From NCBI RefSeq assembly GCF_001676705.1, contig NZ_CP016170.1, forward strand, positions 2,604,001 to 2,668,000: a stretch of DNA of 64,000 nt, written 5' to 3'. The position numbers and the translations under genes were made by a program. Below are positions 48,633 through 58,880 of the stretch, in pieces. Numbering within the stretch: position 1 is the first letter of the stretch; every line of letters begins with the position of its first letter. This stretch comes from Bordetella bronchialis. Its GTDB lineage: Bacteria > Pseudomonadota > Gammaproteobacteria > Burkholderiales > Burkholderiaceae_B. A model generated the notes under the pieces. That model was not told the DNA's origin. It saw nothing but the letters and a program-made list of their open reading frames with translations, and made no database searches.

Positions 48633-49067
48633 ATGCACAAAGTCCAGCGTTCCGTTCTCGTCCCTTACAGCGATGCCCAGATGTTCGAGCTGGTTGCCGG
48701 GGTTGAGCATTATCCGGAGTTCATGCCGTGGTGCGGCGGCGCGCAGGTCCTGTCCCGCGACGAACACGGCATGCAGGCCTCCATCACCATCAGCTTCGCC
48801 GGTATCAAGCAGACCTTCACGACGCGCAACACCCACGCGTTTCCGCATCGGATCGACCTGGAGCTCGTGGATGGCCCGTTCTCACTGCTGGTGGGGCATT
48901 GGGTGTTCCAGGCCCTGGCGAAGGACGCCTGCAAGGTGTTGTTCACCATGGAATACGAGTTCTCGAACCGGGCGCTGGAATTGGTGGTCGGCCCGGTATT
49001 CAACCGCATCGCCACGAGTTTCATCGATTCCTTCACCAAGCGGGCCCAGGCGATCTATGGGGAATGA
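48633..49067 (+). CDS. ratA: START-like RatA/COQ10-family protein
   Basis: A 144-residue START/SRPBCC-fold protein (MHKVQRSVLVPYSDAQMFEL, then VEHYPEFMPWC). In E. coli the homologue was described as a 50S-binding toxin (RatA). The eukaryotic relative COQ10 binds ubiquinone, and a quinone-related role is equally plausible. I chose ATG 48633 rather than the TTG at 48621. The second gene of the pair overlaps it by 11 bp. Confidence 0.9.
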   Translation: MHKVQRSVLVPYSDAQMFELVAGVEHYPEFMPWCGGAQVLSRDEHGMQASITISFAGIKQTFTTRNTHAFPHRIDLELVDGPFSLLVGHWVFQALAKDACKVLFTMEYEFSNRALELVVGPVFNRIATSFIDSFTKRAQAIYGE

Positions 49068-49398
49068 CAGGCAGGCGGTCGCCGTCTGGGTGTGCCATGC
49101 GCGGCCGCATGACGCCTGGCAGCGCCAGGTCGAGTTGCCGGCCGGCGCTACCGCAGCCGAGGCGATCGCCGCCAGCGGTTTCATGCAGGACTTTCCGGGC
49201 GTGGACCCCTGGCGGGCCGGCGTGGGGGTGTTCGGGCGGGTCGTCCAGCCGGGCTACACCTTGCACGATGGCGACCGCGTCGAAATCTACCGGCCGCTGG
49301 CGTTCGACCCTATGGAGTCGCGCCGCCGCCGGGCGGCGCACCGCGCCCGCAAATCGCTTTCCGGCAAACCGCCGCGTACGCCCAAGGCGCCCCGCTGA
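49057..49398 (+). CDS. RnfH/RatB-family protein (ubiquitin-like fold)
   Basis: A 113-residue UPF0125 protein with beta-grasp fold: AVWVCHARPHDAWQRQVELP, VGVFGRVVQPGYTLHDGDRV and the conserved EIYRPLAFDPMESRRRRA ending. This family is encoded next to ratA in most proteobacteria and is also linked to rnf genes. Function unknown. The start at 49057 overlaps ratA by 11 bp. Confidence 0.9.
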   Translation: MGNDRQAVAVWVCHARPHDAWQRQVELPAGATAAEAIAASGFMQDFPGVDPWRAGVGVFGRVVQPGYTLHDGDRVEIYRPLAFDPMESRRRRAAHRARKSLSGKPPRTPKAPR

Positions 49399-49435
49399 GT
49401 GATTGGCGGGTCTGTCCTCTTGTCATTCCGTTTCC

Positions 49436-49453
49436 GTTTACGTTAACGTAAAC
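49436..49453. promoter_or_regulatory. LiuR-like operator palindrome upstream of the valine operon
   Basis: A perfect 18-bp palindrome GTTTACGTTAACGTAAAC lies 75 bp before the acyl-CoA dehydrogenase start. It matches the TTTACGTNNACGTAAA-type operator described for LiuR, a MerR-family regulator of branched-chain amino acid and fatty acid degradation in proteobacteria. A further half-site GACGTAAAAC follows directly at 49455-49464. No liuR gene is in the window, so the regulator would act in trans. Confidence 0.75.
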
Positions 49454-49527
49454 CGACGTAAAACCGCCCGCCCGGACCGGCGTGAATGCGCGCGGGGACA
49501 GCGGGCCATCAGGAGGAGAGCGGGATC

Positions 49528-50682
49528 ATGGACATGCAGCTGAACGACGAACAACAAGCGTTCGCGGAGGCGGCGCGCGAATTCGCCATGGGAGAACTCG
49601 CGCCGAACGCCGCGCGCTGGGACGCCGAGGGCATCTTTCCCAAGCAGGCCTTCCATCGCGCCGGCGAACTCGGGTTCTGCGGGCTGTATGCGCCGCAGGA
49701 CATCGGGGGCCTGGGATTGCCGCGGCTGGACGCTACCCTGGTGTTCGAGGAAATGGCCGCGGTGGATCCGTCGACGACCGCGTTCCTGACCATACACAAC
49801 ATGGCCGCCTGGATGGTGGGATCCTGGGGCCAGCCCGCATTGCGCGAAAGCTGGGGCCCGCTGCTGTGTTCCGGCAGCCGGCTGGCTTCGTACTGCCTGA
49901 CCGAACCGGGATCGGGCTCGGACGCGGCCTCGCTGCGCACGCGCGCGGATGAAGATGGCGGGGATTACATCCTGAACGGCTCCAAGGCGTTTATCTCCGG
50001 CGGGGGGGATACCGACCTTCTCATCGTCATGGCCCGCACCGGCGGCGGCGGGGCGGGCGGGGTCAGCGCCTTCGCCGTGCCCGCGGACAGCCCCGGCATT
50101 ACCTACGGCCGCAAGGAGGACAAGATGGGCTGGAACAGCCAGTCCACCCGCGCCATTAGCTTCGAGAACGTGCGGGTGCCGGCGGTCAATATGCTGGGCG
50201 AGCCGGGGCAGGGCTTCAAGATCGCGATGCGGGGGCTGGACGGCGGGCGCATCAACATCGCGACGTGTTCGGTCGGCGCGGCCCAGGGCGCGCTGGACGC
50301 CGCGCGCCGCTATATGCGCGAGCGCCGCCAGTTCGGCGCCCCGCTGTCGGATTTCCAGGCCTTGCAGTTCAAGCTCGCCGACATGGCCACGCACCTGGTG
50401 GCGGCGCGCCAGATGGTGCGCCTGGCCGCATGCAAGCTGGATGGCGGCTCGCCCGATGCCGGCGCGTATTGCGCAATGGCCAAGCGCTTCGCCACCGACG
50501 TGGGGTTCCAGGTCTGCCTGGATGCGCAACAGATACACGGCGGCTACGGATATCTGAAAGACTATCCATTGGAACGCCTGGTGCGCGATACTCGCGTGCA
50601 TCAGATCCTGGAGGGCACCAACGAGATCATGCGTGTGATCGTGGCCCGCCAGCTGTTGGAAAAGGGAGCGGATTTACGATGA
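49528..50682 (+). CDS. Acyl-CoA dehydrogenase, probably isobutyryl-CoA dehydrogenase
   Basis: An FAD-dependent acyl-CoA dehydrogenase of 384 residues. Visible are the FAD/substrate loops (YCLTEPGSGSDAASLRTRA), KAFISGGGDTDLLIVMARTG, the helical domain with QIHGGYGYLKDYPLERLVRD, and the catalytic glutamate in ILEGTNEIMR (about residue 362). Family members act on several acyl-CoAs. Isobutyryl-CoA is inferred because the next two genes encode the following steps of valine breakdown. Start ATG 49528 with a strong AGGAGGAG site. Overlaps the next gene by ATGA. Confidence 0.85.
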   Translation: MDMQLNDEQQAFAEAAREFAMGELAPNAARWDAEGIFPKQAFHRAGELGFCGLYAPQDIGGLGLPRLDATLVFEEMAAVDPSTTAFLTIHNMAAWMVGSWGQPALRESWGPLLCSGSRLASYCLTEPGSGSDAASLRTRADEDGGDYILNGSKAFISGGGDTDLLIVMARTGGGGAGGVSAFAVPADSPGITYGRKEDKMGWNSQSTRAISFENVRVPAVNMLGEPGQGFKIAMRGLDGGRINIATCSVGAAQGALDAARRYMRERRQFGAPLSDFQALQFKLADMATHLVAARQMVRLAACKLDGGSPDAGAYCAMAKRFATDVGFQVCLDAQQIHGGYGYLKDYPLERLVRDTRVHQILEGTNEIMRVIVARQLLEKGADLR

Positions 50683-51857
50683 ATCAGCCGGTGCTTTTCG
50701 AGGAACGTCCCACGGAAAACGGCATGCGGATCGGCGTGGCCACGCTGAATGCGCCGCAGACATTGAACGGGCTGTCGCTGGATATGGCGCGCATGCTGGA
50801 CGAGCGGCTCATGGCGTGGGCCGCCGACCCGCGCGTGGCCATCGTCGTCCTGCAGGGCGCCGGCGACAAGGCCTTCTGCGCGGGCGGCGATTTGCACGGG
50901 CTGTACCGCAGTATGCGCGAAGCGCCGGCCGGCAAGCCCTGGGCCAACCGCTATGCGCGCGAGTTCTTCGAGGTCGAATACCGGCTGGACTACCGTATCC
51001 ATACCTATCCCAAGCCGGTGCTGTGCTGGGGCAATGGATTCGTCATGGGCGGCGGCATCGGGCTGATGATGGGCGCCAGCCATCGGGTGGTCAGCGAAAC
51101 CGTCCGGCTCGCCATGCCGGAAATCAGCATCGGCCTGTTCCCCGACGTCGGCGGCAGCTGGCTGCTCAACCGCATGCCCGGCAATACCGGCGTTTTCCTG
51201 GCCCTGACCGGCGCGCAGCTGAATGCCTCGGATGCTTTCTTTACGGGGCTGGCGGATTTCCATGTGCGGCAGGCCGATTGGCCGCGCCTGCTGGCCCAAC
51301 TGGAGACCCTGCCCTGGGCCGGCAGCGCGGGAACCATCGGCGGCGACGATGCGCCGGCCTTCGCCCCGCGCTCCATGAACGATGGCCTGCTGCGCCAGGC
51401 CCTGCTGGCGCTGGAGCCCGCCGAGGGCCTGGCGCCCGGGCCGTTGAAACAGCATTCCTTCCAGATCAACAACCTGTGCTCCGGCACGGACCTGGAAGAA
51501 ATCTACGAGAACATCGCCGCCCTGGCGGACAACGACGACCCGTGGCTGTCGAAGGCCGCCCGCACGATGCTCGCGGGCTCGCCGGGCACGGCCCGGCTGG
51601 CCTTTACCTTGTTGCTGCGCATGCGCCAACGCTCGCTGGAGGACGTCTTCCGCGCGGAGTACGTCGCGGCGCTGCAGGCCGCGGCGCATGGCGACTTCGC
51701 CGAAGGCATACGCGCCTTGCTGATCGACAAGGACCGCCGGCCGCGCTGGAATCCCGCCACCATCGAGGCGGCGGACAAGCAGTGGGTACTGAAGTTCTTC
51801 GAAGAGCCGTGGCCGGAGGACCAGCCGCATCCGCTGGCGGACCTGGGCGCGGCCTAG
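50679..51857 (+). CDS. Enoyl-CoA hydratase/isomerase family protein, probably 3-hydroxyisobutyryl-CoA hydrolase
   Basis: A 392-residue crotonase-fold protein of the longer HIBCH subgroup, which hydrolyses 3-hydroxyisobutyryl-CoA in valine catabolism. Signatures are FCAGGDLHGLYRSM, the oxyanion region GFVMGGGIGLMMGASHRVVS and AMPEISIGLFPDVGGSWLLN, characteristic of HIBCH-like proteins, and a long C-terminal helical domain. Ordinary crotonases are near 260 residues, so length supports this. Overlaps the upstream dehydrogenase gene and precedes mmsB by 61 bp. Substrate inferred from context. Confidence 0.85.
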   Translation: MNQPVLFEERPTENGMRIGVATLNAPQTLNGLSLDMARMLDERLMAWAADPRVAIVVLQGAGDKAFCAGGDLHGLYRSMREAPAGKPWANRYAREFFEVEYRLDYRIHTYPKPVLCWGNGFVMGGGIGLMMGASHRVVSETVRLAMPEISIGLFPDVGGSWLLNRMPGNTGVFLALTGAQLNASDAFFTGLADFHVRQADWPRLLAQLETLPWAGSAGTIGGDDAPAFAPRSMNDGLLRQALLALEPAEGLAPGPLKQHSFQINNLCSGTDLEEIYENIAALADNDDPWLSKAARTMLAGSPGTARLAFTLLLRMRQRSLEDVFRAEYVAALQAAAHGDFAEGIRALLIDKDRRPRWNPATIEAADKQWVLKFFEEPWPEDQPHPLADLGAA

Positions 51858-51918
51858 CGCGGACCCCGCCGGGATGGGCCCGGGTTGCCGCGTGGAAAAC
51901 GACACATAGGAGACAGCC

Positions 51919-52803
51919 GTGAGCAACATCGCATTCATCGGTTTGGGAAATATGGGCACGCCGATGGCCTTGAACCTGATCAAGGCCGGACGCCAGCTGG
52001 CGGTGCACGATCTGCTGCCCGCCAACATGGACAAGCTGGCGGCGGCCGGCGCGCGCGCCGCGGCCACCGCCAGGGACGCGGTCGCGGGCGCCGACATCGT
52101 CATCACCATGCTGCCCGCCAGCCAGCACGTCGAAGGCCTGTACCTGGGCGGCGACCTGCTGGCCCATATCGATCCCCGCGCCCTTGTCATCGAGTGCAGC
52201 ACCATCGCGCCGGAAAGCGCGCGCAAGGTGGCGGCCGCGGCGCAGGCGCGCGGCATCTCCATGCTGGACGCGCCGGTGTCGGGCGGCACGGCCGGCGCCG
52301 CCGCCGGCACGCTGACCTTTATCGTGGGGGGCGAGGACCAGGCGCTGGCCCGCGCGCGGCCGGTGCTGGAACAGATGGGCAAGAACATCTTTCACGCCGG
52401 ACCGGCCGGCGCGGGGCAGGTGGCCAAGATATGCAACAACATGCTGTTGGGCATATTGATGGCCGGCACGGCCGAGGCCCTGTCGCTGGGCGTGGCCAAC
52501 GGGCTGGATCCCAAGGTGCTTTCCGACATCATCGCCAAGAGTTCCGGCCGCAACTGGGCGACCGAGCTTTACAACCCGTGGCCCGGCGTCATGGAACACG
52601 CGCCGGCGTCCAAGGGCTATGCGGGCGGCTTCGGCAGCGATCTCATGCTCAAGGACCTGGGGCTGGCCGGAGAAGCCGCGCAGGCCACGCGCGCATCCAT
52701 TCCGCTGGGCGCGCTGGCGCGGAATCTGTACGCGCTGCATGGCGCCGCGGGGCACGGCAAGCTGGACTTCTCCAGCATCCTGAAGCTGTATCAGCAGGAT
52801 TGA
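51919..52803 (+). CDS. mmsB: 3-hydroxyisobutyrate dehydrogenase
   Basis: Oxidises 3-hydroxyisobutyrate to methylmalonate semialdehyde with NAD. The 294-residue product shows the Rossmann motif GLGNMGTPM (8-16), the substrate loop DAPVSGGTAGAAAGTL (117-132), and the catalytic Lys170 in GQVAKICNNMLLGI. C-terminus is all helical. Starts at GTG 51919 with TAGGAGA upstream. It completes three consecutive steps of valine degradation. An mmsA (semialdehyde dehydrogenase) is absent here. Confidence 0.95.
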   Translation: MSNIAFIGLGNMGTPMALNLIKAGRQLAVHDLLPANMDKLAAAGARAAATARDAVAGADIVITMLPASQHVEGLYLGGDLLAHIDPRALVIECSTIAPESARKVAAAAQARGISMLDAPVSGGTAGAAAGTLTFIVGGEDQALARARPVLEQMGKNIFHAGPAGAGQVAKICNNMLLGILMAGTAEALSLGVANGLDPKVLSDIIAKSSGRNWATELYNPWPGVMEHAPASKGYAGGFGSDLMLKDLGLAGEAAQATRASIPLGALARNLYALHGAAGHGKLDFSSILKLYQQD

Positions 52804-52835
52804 CCGGTACGGCGTAGTATCTCGGGCGATTCGGG

Positions 52836-52870
52836 CCATCGCCCCGGCAGGGCCGGGCGATGGCGTTTTC
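52836..52870 (+). terminator. Intrinsic terminator after mmsB
   Basis: A 12-bp stem (CCATCGCC ... GGCGATGG with inner CCCGGC/GCCGGG pairing and one bulged C), loop AGG, followed by CGTTTTC. It ends the valine operon. It also argues against starting the next gene at 52860, which would lie inside the hairpin. Confidence 0.8.
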
Positions 52871-52895
52871 TCCGACTTTCCGCCATGAGGTACCG

Positions 52896-53588
52896 ATGCC
52901 GGCTCCGCAACATCATCGTATTCACCGCACGGGCTGGCTGCGCGCCGCCGTATTGGGCGCCAACGACGGCATCGTGTCCACGGCCAGCCTGATCGCCGGC
53001 GTGTCCGCCGCCCAGGGCAGCCATGGCGCCGTGCTGACGGCCGGCCTGGCCGGCCTGGTGGCGGGCGCGCTTTCCATGGCGGCCGGCGAGTATGTATCGG
53101 TCAAGTCCCAATCGGACGTCGAGCGTGCGGACCTGAAGCTGGAACAGAAGGCCTTGGCCGGCAATTCGGCGGTCGAACTGCAGGAGCTGGCGGATATCTA
53201 CGTAAACCGGGGCCTGCCGCCGGGCCTGGCGATGCAGGTGGCCCAGGCCTTGACGGCGCACGATGCGCTGGACGCGCATGCCCGCGACGAATTGGGCATT
53301 TCCAAGAACACGCGCGCGCAGCCCTTGATGGCCGCGGCGGCGTCGGCCTCCAGCTTCGCCATCGGCGCCGTGCTGCCCCTGGCGCTCGCGGCCCTGGTGC
53401 CGCGGCCGGGATGGCAATTGCCCGCGGTGGCCGTGGGGTCCATCGCCTGCCTGGGTCTGTTGGGCGCGGTGGCGGCCTGGGCGGGCGGCGCGCCCAAGGT
53501 CCGGGCCGTGCTGCGCGTCACCGTCCTGGGCGTGGCCGCGATCGCGCTGACCGCCGGCGTCGGCGCGCTGTTCGGTGCGGCCGGCTAG
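52896..53588 (+). CDS. VIT1/CCC1-family membrane transporter
   Basis: A 230-residue member of the vacuolar iron transporter family, which in plants and yeast moves Fe2+ or Mn2+ across membranes. Five transmembrane segments are predicted, with the conserved first segment GWLRAAVLGANDGIVSTASL and the second AGALSMAAGEYVSVKSQSDV, plus a cytosolic helical loop (SDVERADLKLEQKALAG). Bacterial members are probable Fe2+/Mn2+ exporters. I chose ATG 52896, preceded by GAGG and lying after the mmsB terminator; the ATG at 52860 is an alternative. Confidence 0.92.
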   Translation: MPAPQHHRIHRTGWLRAAVLGANDGIVSTASLIAGVSAAQGSHGAVLTAGLAGLVAGALSMAAGEYVSVKSQSDVERADLKLEQKALAGNSAVELQELADIYVNRGLPPGLAMQVAQALTAHDALDAHARDELGISKNTRAQPLMAAAASASSFAIGAVLPLALAALVPRPGWQLPAVAVGSIACLGLLGAVAAWAGGAPKVRAVLRVTVLGVAAIALTAGVGALFGAAG

Positions 53589-53890
53589 GTGCGGCCGCGC
53601 GGCCCGCCATGGCAAGGCGGCGCGCCTGTCCTGGCCCCGGGGTGCCTGTTCGATTGCATCCGCGCTCGGGCGGGGGACGGCTGTCGGCTGTCTGGTCCAT
53701 CTGTCACCGGATCCCGTCACGTTCCACGATATTGGGGAATACACCCAGTGACAGCCTGAATGGCACCTTTCAGAATACGCGCCACATCGTGGTTTGCCCA
53801 AGAAGCCGGTGATGCACGATAGGCCAAGGAACATCCTTCCGCCACGGCTGCCACGTGCAGAGCCGCTCAACCCTAGCGGAGATCTCTCGC
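53589..53890. other. Intergenic region upstream of livJ (302 bp)
   Basis: No credible gene. It must hold the promoter of the liv operon, but I could not fix -35/-10 boxes by eye. The TGGCAC at 53761-53766 lacks the TTGC partner of a sigma-54 promoter. No second LiuR-type palindrome is present. Confidence 0.5.
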
Positions 53891-55006
53891 ATGACTATGC
53901 TGCAACGCCTTACCCCGATCGCTATCATGCTCGGGGCGCTGACGCTCGCGGGCGCAGCGCAGGCCGCCGATACCATCAAGATCGGCATCCCCCAACCCAT
54001 GACGGGGCCCAATACGCAGTACGGCGACCAGATCCAAGCCGGCGCATTGACCGCCATCGAAACCATCAATGCCAAGGGCGGCGTCAAGGGCAAGAAGCTC
54101 GAGCCCATCCTGATCGACGACGGCTGCGAGCCCAAGCAGGCCGTACCGGCCGCCAACCGCGTGGTCAACTCCGGCGCCAAGTTCGCCGTCGCGCACGCTT
54201 GCTCCGGCGTCACGGTCCCGGCCGTGAATGTCTACGAGCAGGAACATATCGTCGCCATCACCCCGGGCGCCACGTCGCCCCTGGTCACGGACACCATCAA
54301 GCCGCATTACTTCTTCCGTACGATCGGGCGCGACGACCAGCAAGGGCCTTTCGCGGCGAACTACATCGCCAAGACGGTCAAGCCCAAGAAGGTCGCGGTG
54401 CTGCATGACAAGCAGACCTACGGTTCCGGCGTCGCGACGCAGGTGCGCGATACGCTGCAGAAGGACGGCGTGAACGTCGCCATTTTCGAGGGCATCAACG
54501 TCGGCGACAGCGATTATTCCGCGGTGATCACCAAGCTGAAGTCCGCCGGCGTGGATTTCGTGTATTTCGGCGGCTACCATCCCGAGCTCGGCTTGCTGCT
54601 GCGCCAGTCGCGCGAGCAGGGACTGAACGTGCAGTTCATGGGCCCGGAAGGCACCGCCAACCAGGATCTGGTCGCCATCGCCGGCCCGGCCATCGATGGA
54701 CTGCTGGTCACGCTGCCCTCGGACTTCACCAAGCTGCCCGGCAACGAAGGCATCGTCAAGGCCTTCCACGACAAGAAGCGCGATCCCGACGGCGCCTTCC
54801 AGATGCCGGCCTACGCCGCGGTGCAAATCCTCGCGGACAGCATCGGCGCGGTGGGCGAGGATCCGACCAAGGTCGCCGACTATATGCATAAACACTCTTT
54901 CAACACCGCCATCGGCAAGGTCGAATACGATGCGAAGGGTGACCTGAAGAATTTCGAATTCGCGGTCTTCAAGTGGGACAAGAACGGTAAGAAAACCCAG
55001 CTTTAA
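53891..55006 (+). CDS. livJ: Branched-chain amino acid ABC transporter, periplasmic binding protein
   Basis: A type I periplasmic-binding protein that captures Leu/Ile/Val and delivers them to the LivHMGF transporter. The 371-residue precursor has a signal peptide (RLTPIAIMLGALTLAGAAQA with cleavage near AQAAD), the KIGIPQPMTGPNTQYGDQI start of the mature domain, and cysteines in DDGCEPKQ and AHACSGV that would form the disulfide seen in LivJ. ATG 53891 is the first in-frame ATG before the signal peptide. First gene of the liv operon. Confidence 0.95.
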   Translation: MTMLQRLTPIAIMLGALTLAGAAQAADTIKIGIPQPMTGPNTQYGDQIQAGALTAIETINAKGGVKGKKLEPILIDDGCEPKQAVPAANRVVNSGAKFAVAHACSGVTVPAVNVYEQEHIVAITPGATSPLVTDTIKPHYFFRTIGRDDQQGPFAANYIAKTVKPKKVAVLHDKQTYGSGVATQVRDTLQKDGVNVAIFEGINVGDSDYSAVITKLKSAGVDFVYFGGYHPELGLLLRQSREQGLNVQFMGPEGTANQDLVAIAGPAIDGLLVTLPSDFTKLPGNEGIVKAFHDKKRDPDGAFQMPAYAAVQILADSIGAVGEDPTKVADYMHKHSFNTAIGKVEYDAKGDLKNFEFAVFKWDKNGKKTQL

Positions 55007-55051
55007 GGTGATTGCCCCATGCCAGGGGGCCTCATTCGAACGCCCAGGTTT

Positions 55052-55080
55052 CCGGCTCCGGGTCGTATTACCGGGGCCGG
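55052..55080 (+). terminator. Intercistronic hairpin between livJ and livH
   Basis: CCGGCTCCGG, loop GTCGTATTA, CCGGGGCCGG: a 10-bp stem with one G-U pair, followed by TGCTATTTGG. In this position it may protect or partially terminate the livJ transcript, giving binding protein in excess over membrane components. Inference. Confidence 0.5.
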
Positions 55081-55104
55081 TGCTATTTGGAGCCTACATA
55101 AGAC

Positions 55105-56030
55105 ATGTCTGACCTTCTCCCGCAGTTAACGCAACAGTTCTTCAATGGATTGTCGCTAGGTGCCATTTATGCCTTGATCGCCATCGGCTACACGATGGTG
55201 TACGGCATCATCGGCATGATCAACTTCGCGCATGGCGAGATCTATATGATCGGCGCCTACGTCGGCCTGGTGACGCTCACGGCCATCGGCGCGCAAAGCG
55301 GCACGCCCGTTCCGCTGATCGTGGCCGCGATGCTTATCGTGGCGATGGCCGTCACGGGGGTCTACGGCTTCGCCGTGGAACGCGTGGCATACCGGCCGCT
55401 GCGCAGCAGTCCGCGCCTGGTGGCCCTGATTTCCGCGATCGGCATGTCGATCTTCCTGCAGAACTGGGTGGCGCTCGGCCAGGGCGCGCGCGATATGGCG
55501 GTGCCCAACATCATCTTCGGCGCCGTCAGCTTCAAGATGGGGGAAAACTTCGACGTCACGGTGCCGTACTCGCGCATCATGATCATCGTCGTGACGGTCG
55601 TGCTGATGATCGGCCTGTCGCTGTTCATCAAGTATTCGCGCATGGGTCGCGCCTCGCGCGCCTGCTCGCAGGACATGCACATGGCGAACCTGCTGGGCAT
55701 CGATACCAACCGCGTCATCTCGTTCACCTTCGTGCTGGGCGCGGTGCTGGCCGCCGTGGGTGGCGTCCTTATCGCGCTGACCATCGGCAAGCTCAATCCC
55801 TTCATCGGCTTCATCGTCGGCATCAAGGCCTTCACGGCCGCGGTGCTGGGCGGCATCGGCAGCATTCCCGGCGCCATGCTGGGCGGCGCCTTGCTGGGCC
55901 TGGTGGAAACGTTCGCCGCCGCCTATATCTCGTCCCAGTACAAGGACATCATCGCCTTCCTGCTGCTGGTCCTGATCCTGCTGTTCCGTCCCACTGGACT
56001 CCTGGGCAAACCCGAGGTGGAAAAAGTCTG

Positions 56031-56031
<1 letters not shown>
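55105..56031 (+). CDS. livH: Branched-chain amino acid ABC transporter permease LivH
   Basis: Inner-membrane permease half. The 308-residue protein begins [20 protein letters not shown], with the family sequences [20 protein letters not shown] and [20 protein letters not shown] and the ABC-contacting loop [20 protein letters not shown]. About eight transmembrane helices. Its stop shares one base with the livM ATG (TGATGG), so they are coupled. Confidence 0.97.
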
Positions 56032-57259
<1,228 letters not shown>

Positions 57260-57263
<4 letters not shown>

Positions 57264-58027
57264 GCGACGTCCTGCTGAAAGTATCGGGCCTGTGCATGCG
57301 CTTCGGTGGCTTGCTGGCCGTGGATCATGTCGAATTCGACGTCAAGAGCGATGAGGTCTTCGCCATCATCGGCCCCAACGGCGCCGGCAAGACGACGGTG
57401 TTCAACTGCGTGGGCGGCTTCTACAAGCCCACGGACGGCGATATCGTCATGGACGGCGAACGCATCACCGGCCTGTCCAGCCACACGGTGGCGCGCCACG
57501 GGCTGGTGCGCACTTTCCAGAACGTCCGGCTGTTCAAGCAGTTGACGGTGCTGGAGAACCTGCTGGTGGCGCAACATACTCAGGTGGAGACGCGCCTGCT
57601 GCCCGGTTTGCTCAAGCTGAAGTCCTACCGGCAGTCCGAGGCCGACGCGCTGGCGCGCGCCGCGCAGTGGCTGGACTTCATGGGATTGCGGCAGTATGCC
57701 AACCGCGAGGCCGGCAATCTGGCCTATGGCCACCAGCGCCGCCTGGAGATCGCCCGCTGCATGATCACCAAGCCGCGTCTGCTGATGCTGGACGAGCCGG
57801 CCGCCGGCCTGAACCCCCAGGAAAAGCAGGACTTGCAGCGCCTGATCGACCGCCTGCGCCGCGAGTTCGGCGTGGCGGTGCTGCTGATCGAGCACGATAT
57901 GAGCCTGATCATGGGGATTTCCGACCGCATCCTGGTCATGGAGCATGGCAAACCGATCATGACGGGTACGCCGGACGCGGTGCGCAGCGACGAGCGCGTC
58001 ATCAAGGCGTACCTGGGAGAAGAATAA
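57260..58027 (+). CDS. livG: Branched-chain amino acid ABC transporter ATPase LivG
   Basis: Nucleotide-binding subunit. The 255-residue protein has Walker [10 protein letters not shown], a variant signature [15 protein letters not shown], Walker [21 protein letters not shown] and a switch His in [16 protein letters not shown]. The AYGHQRR form of the signature is normal for LivG. The ATG overlaps the livM stop by 4 bp and its stop shares one base with livF (TAATG). Confidence 0.98.
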
Positions 58028-58728
58028 TGCTGAAGCTGGAGAACGTGCACACGTATTACGGCGCGATCCAGGCGCTGAACGGCGTGTCCGTGGAAGTCAA
58101 CAAGGGCGAGATCGTTACGCTGATCGGCGCCAATGGCGCGGGCAAGACGACGCTGCTGATGACGGTGTGCGGCAATCCGCGTGCGCGGTCGGGAACCATC
58201 ACTTTCGAAGGGCAGGACATCACCCAAAAGGAAACGTCGCGCATCATGCGCAGCGGGATCGCGATTTCTCCGGAGGGACGGCGGGTGTTCAAGGACCTGA
58301 CGGTGGCGGAGAACCTGATGATGGGCGGGTTTTTTTCGAGCCGGCCGGAGATCCAGCAGGGGCTGGATTACGTCTATGAGTTGTTCCCGCGTTTGAAGGA
58401 ACGCGCGGAGCAGCGGGCGGGGACGATGTCGGGGGGCGAGCAACAGATGCTGGCCATCGGGCGGGCGCTGATGACGCGGCCGCGCTTGCTGCTGCTTGAT
58501 GAACCCACGTTGGGATTGGCGCCGCTGATCATCGCGCAGATATTCGACATCATACGGACGATACGGGAGCAGGGCGTAACGGTGTTCCTGGTGGAGCAGA
58601 ACGCCAACAAGGCGCTGCAGGTCGCGGATCGCGGGTATGTGCTGGAGAACGGGCGGGTGGTATTGCAGGATACGGGGGCGAATCTGCTGTCCAATGCGGA
58701 TGTGCGGAAGGCTTACCTGGGTGGGTGA
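58027..58728 (+). CDS. livF: Branched-chain amino acid ABC transporter ATPase LivF
   Basis: The second ATPase. The 233-residue protein has Walker A GANGAGKTT, the signature MSGGEQQMLAIGRALM, Walker B LLLLDEPTLGLAPLI and the LivF-specific FLVEQNANKALQVADRGYVL. Full length. The open frame upstream of ATG 58027 lies inside livG. The composite repeat at 58751 starts 22 bp after its stop and no clear terminator is seen before it. Confidence 0.98.
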   Translation: MLKLENVHTYYGAIQALNGVSVEVNKGEIVTLIGANGAGKTTLLMTVCGNPRARSGTITFEGQDITQKETSRIMRSGIAISPEGRRVFKDLTVAENLMMGGFFSSRPEIQQGLDYVYELFPRLKERAEQRAGTMSGGEQQMLAIGRALMTRPRLLLLDEPTLGLAPLIIAQIFDIIRTIREQGVTVFLVEQNANKALQVADRGYVLENGRVVLQDTGANLLSNADVRKAYLGG

Positions 58729-58750
58729 GTCGGGGTAGAAGGGGTGCCGG

Positions 58751-58880
58751 CCGTCGGGGGAGATGGCTTTCGAATGTCGTTTTGCTGGTGGCGTCCGTGG
58801 GGGGAGATGGCTTTCGAAGGTCGTCTTGCTGGTGGCGTCCGTGGGGAGATGGCTTTCGAAGGTCGTCTTGCTGGTGCCGT
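58751..58880. repeat. Outer minisatellite of copy 1: three 42-44 bp units
   Basis: Units at 58751-58794 (44 bp), 58795-58838 (44 bp) and 58839-58880 (42 bp), about 90-95% identical, followed by a partial fourth unit (58881-58895). Unit sequence resembles the 38-bp unit of the outer array in copy 2 read on the opposite strand (both have GGGG ... TTTCG ... CTTGCT ... TG.CGT.CG). Confidence 0.9.

Noticed and set aside
52860..52895. Earlier start (52860) for the VIT-family gene
   Set aside because: The codon lies within the intrinsic terminator following mmsB. The ATG at 52896 has a ribosome-binding site and matches the family start better.
53761..53775. Sigma-54 promoter upstream of livJ
   Set aside because: TGGCAC is present but the TTGC element at the required spacing is missing.
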